A stretch of 64,000 nt of DNA from Vibrio astriarenae (GTDB lineage Bacteria > Pseudomonadota > Gammaproteobacteria > Enterobacterales > Vibrionaceae): the NCBI RefSeq assembly GCF_010587385.1, contig NZ_CP047475.1:1736001-1800000 (forward strand). Direction: 5' to 3'. Both the position numbers and the translations under genes were made by a program. Numbering within the stretch: the stretch's first letter is position 1; every line of letters starts with the position of its first letter. The notes under the pieces are model-generated. The model was not told the DNA's origin. It was given only the letters and a program-made list of their open reading frames with translations, and did no database searches. Of this stretch, positions 59,229 to 64,000 are shown piece by piece.

Positions 59229-59720
59229 CTAGAGTTCAATTTTTTTAACCATTCCCGCCTCGGCATGACCAGGCATATTACAGGCAAACTCAACCTCTTT
59301 TTCACCATGAAAGTGCCACAGAATTTGCTTGGCTTTACCGGGCTCAACGGTGACAGAGTTTCCACTATCATGCATGTGATCGCCTGACATATTCTTCATC
59401 ATTTCGCGGTGGTCAAGCTGTTCTTTTGGCGAGCCAATCACAAACTCATGGTTCATTTTGCCCGTGTTCATTACAACAAACTGAACCACATCGTTAAGCT
59501 CAATCTTCACATCGCGCTTAAACTCCATCGTCATATCGTCACTGAGCACAACGTGCACCACTTTGTCTGGCTTGGCACCTGTCGCGGGCATACCCACAGC
59601 GGACATACCCTCCATGCTCATATTTGAGTGATCCATTTTACTGTGGTCCATATGTTCCGAGCTTGCCATTGCGTTTCCAGTCACAACAGTTAGAGCGAGT
59701 GCGATTAGAGTAGCTTTCAT
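59229..59720 (-). CDS. Exported cupredoxin-domain copper-binding protein
   Basis: A 163-residue exported protein: signal peptide MKATLIALALTVVTGNAMAS, then a Met/His-rich stretch HMDHSKMDHSNMSMEGM, then a cupredoxin domain. Type 1 copper ligands are visible: H in MNHEFVIG, then C-x4-H-x4-M in EFACNMPGHAEAGM. A putative azurin-like role in periplasmic copper binding or oxidation. AAGGA lies 9 bases before ATG 59720. It is 63 bp from cusA on the same strand, so it belongs to the copper-efflux operon. Confidence 0.88.
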   Translation of the reverse strand: MKATLIALALTVVTGNAMASSEHMDHSKMDHSNMSMEGMSAVGMPATGAKPDKVVHVVLSDDMTMEFKRDVKIELNDVVQFVVMNTGKMNHEFVIGSPKEQLDHREMMKNMSGDHMHDSGNSVTVEPGKAKQILWHFHGEKEVEFACNMPGHAEAGMVKKIEL

Positions 59721-59783
59721 AATTATGTCCTTTTTGCTTATTGGGTAGCGACAGTCATCAACAGTGACTGTCACGAATTTAAG

Positions 59784-62700
59784 TTAATTTGCGTTTGAAG
59801 ATTGCGTGATTTCACGCTGTTTCCAGAGTTTAAAAATCGCTGGAATCACTACCAGTGTTAGCACTAGCGCTGACGCCATTCCTCCGATCATTGGGGCAGC
59901 AATTCGCTGCATCACTTCTGAACCGGTGCCTACGCCATACATGATTGGAATGAGACCAATAATCACAGTGAGTACTGTCATCATTACGGGCCTCACACGT
60001 AAGCCCGCGCCTTCGCGGATTGCTTCAATGAGTGATTGCTGACTTAACGACTTGCCCTTCTCTGAAGCCTCAAGCTTTTTGTAGTGCCATGCTTGATTGA
60101 GATAAACCAGCATGATGACCCCGATTTCAACCGCTACCCCTGCGAGCGCTATGAAGCCGACCCCGACGGCAATAGAGAAGTTGTAGTTGAGGTGATGCAT
60201 TAACCACAGCCCGCCAACCATTGCTAGAGGAAGGGTAAGCATGATGATCATCACCTCGCCGACTCTTCGGAAGCTAAAGTAAAGCAGCAGCATAATGATC
60301 GCGATGGTGATTGGAACCACGATACTCAAGCGCTCTTTCGCGCGCTCCATGTATTCATATTGACCAGACCAGTTAAGGGAATAACCTGCGGGTAGGGCCA
60401 ACTCTTCAGCGACCAAGCGCTGTGCTTCTTCTACGTATGAGCCCAAGTCACGGCCATCAATATCCACAAACACCCAACCATTCGGTCGCGCATTTTCAGT
60501 CTTGATCATCGGCGGGCCATCTTCATAGCGAACATCGGCCACATCCGCCAAGGCGATACGCGCGCCATTTGGGGTAACCAGAGGTAAGTTCTGCAGCTTA
60601 GTCACCGAATCACGGTAGCTTTGAGGATAGCGAACATTGATTGGGTAGCGCTCCAGGCCTTCAATGGTCTCACCCACATTCATGCCGCCAATTGCGGTAG
60701 AGATGACCTGCTGCACATCGCTGATGTTGAGGCCGTAGCGAGCCGCAGCACGTCGATTAATATCAATCGTCACATAACGCCCACCAGCGACACGCTCTGC
60801 ATACACCGAAGCGGTGCCTTCTATCGTATTGAGTAGTGGTTCAAGTTGTGCCCCAATGCCTTCAATGACCTCTAGCTCGGGGCCCGCAATCTTGATACCG
60901 ATCGGTGTTTTTATCCCGGTCGCCAGCATGTCAATACGCGTTTTAATCGGCATGACCCATGCGTTAGTTAACCCAGGGAACTGGATCAGGCTATCAAACT
61001 CTCGGCGTAACGAGTCTGTTGTCACGCCTTCACGCCACTCTTCGCGCGGTTTTAATTGAATGACCGTTTCAATCATCGTCAGTGGCGCAGGGTCAGTCGC
61101 GGTCTCAGCACGACCCACTTTCCCCCACACGGTCTCCACTTCCGGTACAGTCTTAATCAGCTTATTCGTTTGCTGTAAAAGCTCTCTCGCTTTACCGATA
61201 GAGACACCTGGGTAAGTGGTTGGCATGTACATCAAGTCTCCCTCATCTAGAGGAGGGATGAACTCACTACCTAACTTAGATGTTGGGTAATAGGCCGAGG
61301 CCATCAAGGCAAGTGCCAACACAATGATGGTTTTCGGGTATTTCAAACTCGCGTTAAGCATTGGCTTATATAGGGAAATTAAGCCTCTGTTAACGGGGTT
61401 TTTATGTTCGGGCAATACATTGCCTCGAATGAAATAGCCCATCAGAACTGGAACGAGCGTAATTGCAAGGCCCGCAGCGGCGGCCATTGCGTAGGTTTTG
61501 GTAAACGCCAGTGGAGAGAACATCTTGCCCTCTTGCCCTTCTAGCGCAAACACAGGCATAAAACTTAACGTAATGATAAGCAGTGAAAAGAACAAAGGCG
61601 CGCCCACCTCTTCTGCTGCTTTGGTAATGACTTGCCAACGATTGTTATCATTGAGAGGTGTGCGCTCAATATGCTTGTGCACATTCTCAATCATTACGAT
61701 AGCCCCATCCACCATCGCGCCAATCGCGATGGCGATCCCTCCTAATGACATGATGTTGGCATTAATGCCTTGCCAGTGCATGACGATAAACGCCGACAAA
61801 ATACCAACGGGTAGGCTCAACGCAATCACCAAGGAGGAGCGAATATGGAATAGGAACAGAGCACAAACGATCGCGACCACGATGAACTCTTCAGCCAGTT
61901 TCTTCCATAAGTTTTCAACTGCAGCATCGATTAGCGTCGAACGATCATAGGTTGTGACAATCTCCACGCCCTGTGGCAAGCTTCTTTGCAGATCTTCCAG
62001 TTTGTTTTTCACCTTCTCGATCACTTCGCTTGCGTTTTCGCCAAAACGCATCACAACAACCCCACCAACGGCTTCACCTTCTCCATTAAATTCGGAGATG
62101 CCTCGACGCATTTGTGGCCCCAAGTTGATGTCTGCAATATCACCCAGTAGCAGTGGCGTACCATTTTCAGTGACTTTCAATGGCAGTGATTGGATATCTT
62201 CAACGCCAGATAGGTAACCTGTTGTACGAACCATATGCTCAGCCTCGGCATTTTCAATCACCGACGCTCCGGTCTCCTGGTTGCCATTTTTGATCGCCAT
62301 ATTGACTTGTTGTAGCGTTAAGTCGTATGCACGTAACTTAGCTGGGTCAATTTGAACTTGATACTGCTTAACCATCCCTCCAACCGTGGCAACTTCCGAT
62401 ACGCCATCGACGGTTTGCAGTTCATACTTCAAGAACCAATCTTGAATACTTCGTAGCTCAGCTAAGTCGTGTTGGCCGGTTGTATCTTGCAAGATGTAGT
62501 TAAACACCCAGCCGACACCCGTCGCATCGGGCCCCAACGTCGGTTTCGCACTCGGCGGAAGGTTAGGTGCTACCTGACTCAAATACTCTAATACACGTGA
62601 GCGTGCCCAATACATATCGGTATCATCATTGAAAATGATGTACACGTACGAGTCACCAAAGAACGAGAAGCCTCGTACCGTTTCAGCCCCCGGCACTGCT

Positions 62701-62921
62701 AGCATTGCCGTGGTAAGGGGGTAAGTCACTTGATCTTCCACTACCTGCGGCGCTTGCCCTGGATAGCTGGTCTTGATGATCACCTGTACATCTGACAGAT
62801 CTGGAATGGCGTCGACAGGGGTATTCTTAACGCTATAGAGCCCACCGAGCACCAAACTTAATGTGGCAAGCATGACCAAAAAACGGTTGCGGATAGACCA
62901 ACGAATAATGGCACCAATCAT
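59784..62921 (-). CDS. cusA: Copper/silver RND efflux pump CusA
   Basis: A 1045-residue HME-RND proton-driven pump with twelve membrane helices. Start MIGAIIRWSIRNRFLVMLATL, and the proton-relay segments include GGIAIAIGAMVDGAIVMIENVHKH and VGVGFIALAGVAVEIGVIMLVYLNQ, with A-x-E in the second half. The periplasmic domains include the methionine-bearing regions used for Cu(I)/Ag(I). ATG overlaps the cusB stop by 4 bp. Full length. Cu rather than other metal is supported by CusF-like domains in the adjacent adaptor and by the cupredoxin. Confidence 0.93.
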   Translation of the reverse strand: MIGAIIRWSIRNRFLVMLATLSLVLGGLYSVKNTPVDAIPDLSDVQVIIKTSYPGQAPQVVEDQVTYPLTTAMLAVPGAETVRGFSFFGDSYVYIIFNDDTDMYWARSRVLEYLSQVAPNLPPSAKPTLGPDATGVGWVFNYILQDTTGQHDLAELRSIQDWFLKYELQTVDGVSEVATVGGMVKQYQVQIDPAKLRAYDLTLQQVNMAIKNGNQETGASVIENAEAEHMVRTTGYLSGVEDIQSLPLKVTENGTPLLLGDIADINLGPQMRRGISEFNGEGEAVGGVVVMRFGENASEVIEKVKNKLEDLQRSLPQGVEIVTTYDRSTLIDAAVENLWKKLAEEFIVVAIVCALFLFHIRSSLVIALSLPVGILSAFIVMHWQGINANIMSLGGIAIAIGAMVDGAIVMIENVHKHIERTPLNDNNRWQVITKAAEEVGAPLFFSLLIITLSFMPVFALEGQEGKMFSPLAFTKTYAMAAAAGLAITLVPVLMGYFIRGNVLPEHKNPVNRGLISLYKPMLNASLKYPKTIIVLALALMASAYYPTSKLGSEFIPPLDEGDLMYMPTTYPGVSIGKARELLQQTNKLIKTVPEVETVWGKVGRAETATDPAPLTMIETVIQLKPREEWREGVTTDSLRREFDSLIQFPGLTNAWVMPIKTRIDMLATGIKTPIGIKIAGPELEVIEGIGAQLEPLLNTIEGTASVYAERVAGGRYVTIDINRRAAARYGLNISDVQQVISTAIGGMNVGETIEGLERYPINVRYPQSYRDSVTKLQNLPLVTPNGARIALADVADVRYEDGPPMIKTENARPNGWVFVDIDGRDLGSYVEEAQRLVAEELALPAGYSLNWSGQYEYMERAKERLSIVVPITIAIIMLLLYFSFRRVGEVMIIMLTLPLAMVGGLWLMHHLNYNFSIAVGVGFIALAGVAVEIGVIMLVYLNQAWHYKKLEASEKGKSLSQQSLIEAIREGAGLRVRPVMMTVLTVIIGLIPIMYGVGTGSEVMQRIAAPMIGGMASALVLTLVVIPAIFKLWKQREITQSSNAN

Positions 62922-64000
62922 TGTTCACCCTCGCCTTTCTTTATAGCTTTCAACACATAATCTGAGCCTTGCTTCTCTACCAAAAATTCGACGCTTTGTG
63001 CTTCAACGTAATCTGTAAGGTCAACACTTGGGTCAGCGGTAAAGTTCATCTCTCCGGCCGACCAGCCCCAAACATCAACAGCATCGTGAGACAGAGTAAT
63101 CATGCCAAAATCTGCCATCAACATCGTAATGTCTCCACGTACCCATACTTGGTTGATCACAGGCGTTTGATCCACTTTCAGTTCAACAATTTCATACATG
63201 CCATCTGGTGTTTTTTTCATCTCGAACTCGATGGCTTGCCCTGACTCAAGCCCTTCTGAAGTCACATCCTCTGCTAGATTAAAGTTCATCACCATTCCCG
63301 GCCAATCCCACTCCGGAACTGGTTGGTGGTTAATCGTCAACATGGCGTGATCTGGCATGACGTCGGTGATCTCTCCTTTAGCCCAAACCGTCTCTGCGGG
63401 CACCTCTACACCATTGATGCGTTCAAGGTCTGCACTTTGAGATGACTCTGAATCAAGCATAAAGTGGGCTGATGTGACGACTTTGTCCTCTAGCGATAAC
63501 CCTTGCGTTACTTCAATACGCTCACCCGCTTCACGGCCCACCTCAATGCGGGCTGAGCGATACTTGCCTTCTCCCTCTGACAACACGACTCGAGTCATTC
63601 CACCAGAACGAATCACCGATGAGCGTGGAATCGTCAACACCTGCTCTGATGTTTGTGGCCGCAAAGCGATGTTAGCGAACATGTTGGGTTTAAGCTCACC
63701 CATCGGGTTATCAAATTTAAGTCGAACTCGAAGCGTACGAGTTTTCGGGTCTAATATCGGGTAGACATAATCGACTTCTCCCTGCCACTCCTTACCCGGA
63801 ATCGCATCAAGTGTCATGGTCGCGAGACTACCGGATTCAATCCAGTGAGACTGGCGTTCAAAGACTTCAGCATCCACCCATACCTCTGCCAGAGGCCCTG
63901 CACTGATTGCCGCTTGCGCAGGTGAAAGATAACCACCCTCGCGAACATTTAAACTCGCTATCACCCCATTGGCCGGGGCTTTAACTGCAATATTTTGCAC
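62918..64000 (-). CDS. cusB: RND adaptor CusB with two CusF-like domains (5' end outside window)
   Basis: The visible 360 residues hold the end of the lipoyl and beta-barrel adaptor domains (VREGGYLSPAQAAISAGPLAEVWVDAEV, LKPNMFANIAL), then two C-terminal CusF-like domains. The first has KGEITDVMPDHAMLTINHQPVPEWDWPGMVMNF: the H-x7-W-x2-M-x-M set of CusF is complete. The second, around TLSHDAVDVWGWSAGEMNF, keeps H, W and one M but has G where the first M should be. CusF domains hand Cu(I) or Ag(I) to the pump. Its N-terminus and any upstream gene lie beyond the window. Confidence 0.92.
   Translation of the reverse strand: MQNIAVKAPANGVIASLNVREGGYLSPAQAAISAGPLAEVWVDAEVFERQSHWIESGSLATMTLDAIPGKEWQGEVDYVYPILDPKTRTLRVRLKFDNPMGELKPNMFANIALRPQTSEQVLTIPRSSVIRSGGMTRVVLSEGEGKYRSARIEVGREAGERIEVTQGLSLEDKVVTSAHFMLDSESSQSADLERINGVEVPAETVWAKGEITDVMPDHAMLTINHQPVPEWDWPGMVMNFNLAEDVTSEGLESGQAIEFEMKKTPDGMYEIVELKVDQTPVINQVWVRGDITMLMADFGMITLSHDAVDVWGWSAGEMNFTADPSVDLTDYVEAQSVEFLVEKQGSDYVLKAIKKGEGEQ

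Overview
The window reads as a gamma-proteobacterial chromosome segment, almost certainly Vibrionaceae (genus Vibrio or a close relative). The strongest evidence is a quorum-regulatory Qrr small RNA gene with sigma-54 promoter and LuxO-type activator sites (about 30.75-30.98 kb). Supporting evidence is a pair of 126-bp VCR-like attC sites (8.66-9.30 kb), an mdtL-yidZ gene pair, and Vibrio-style metabolic and efflux genes. Base composition and gene density look chromosomal throughout. Most genes have clear Shine-Dalgarno sequences, which I used to choose starts.

Layout, 0-8 kb: the 5' end of prpB behind its GntR regulator, which has two perfect palindromic operators; a DUF6506 protein; a LysR gene divergent from doxX and a DODA-type extradiol dioxygenase; small proteins including an unlisted 42-residue zinc ribbon; and yidZ-mdtL. 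8-12 kb: an accessory patch of minus-strand integron cassettes (GNAT acetyltransferase, small membrane protein, HIT protein) with attC sites but no integrase. It is broken by an IS110/IS1111-family element sitting exactly on an attC core and is followed by about 0.9 kb of decayed sequence. 12-20 kb: a co-oriented catabolic-looking cluster (TRAP transporter, FAD oxidoreductase, aldo/keto reductase, beta-propeller glycosidase-like protein, exported acetamidase/formamidase).

20-40 kb: mixed housekeeping and accessory genes. These include an exported Ntn-type amide hydrolase (penicillin acylase/bile salt hydrolase family), an (alpha/alpha)6-barrel protein, a duplicated 6-carboxytetrahydropterin synthase-like protein, a dihydroorotate dehydrogenase-like protein with strongly biased codons, a radical SAM protein, the qrr gene, a dmeF-type metal exporter with its MarR regulator, a cyanide-insensitive bd oxidase (cioAB) with a tiny DUF2474 third subunit, a fatty acid cis/trans isomerase, an HNH nuclease, a diguanylate cyclase and tRNA-Ser(UGA).

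42.5-59 kb: a surface-adhesion locus. One 3815-residue VCBS-repeat adhesin contains ten near-identical 303-bp repeats. It faces a convergent type I secretion operon made of two different ABC half-transporters plus a HlyD adaptor. Both ABC proteins have lost canonical catalytic residues, which is the most unusual protein-level observation here. 59-64 kb: a copper/silver efflux operon (cusB with two appended CusF-like domains, cusA, a cupredoxin), truncated by the window edge.

Functional threads are quorum sensing (qrr, a possible signal-cleaving acylase), surface attachment (adhesin, T1SS, GGDEF cyclase) and metal handling (dmeF/marR, cus operon).
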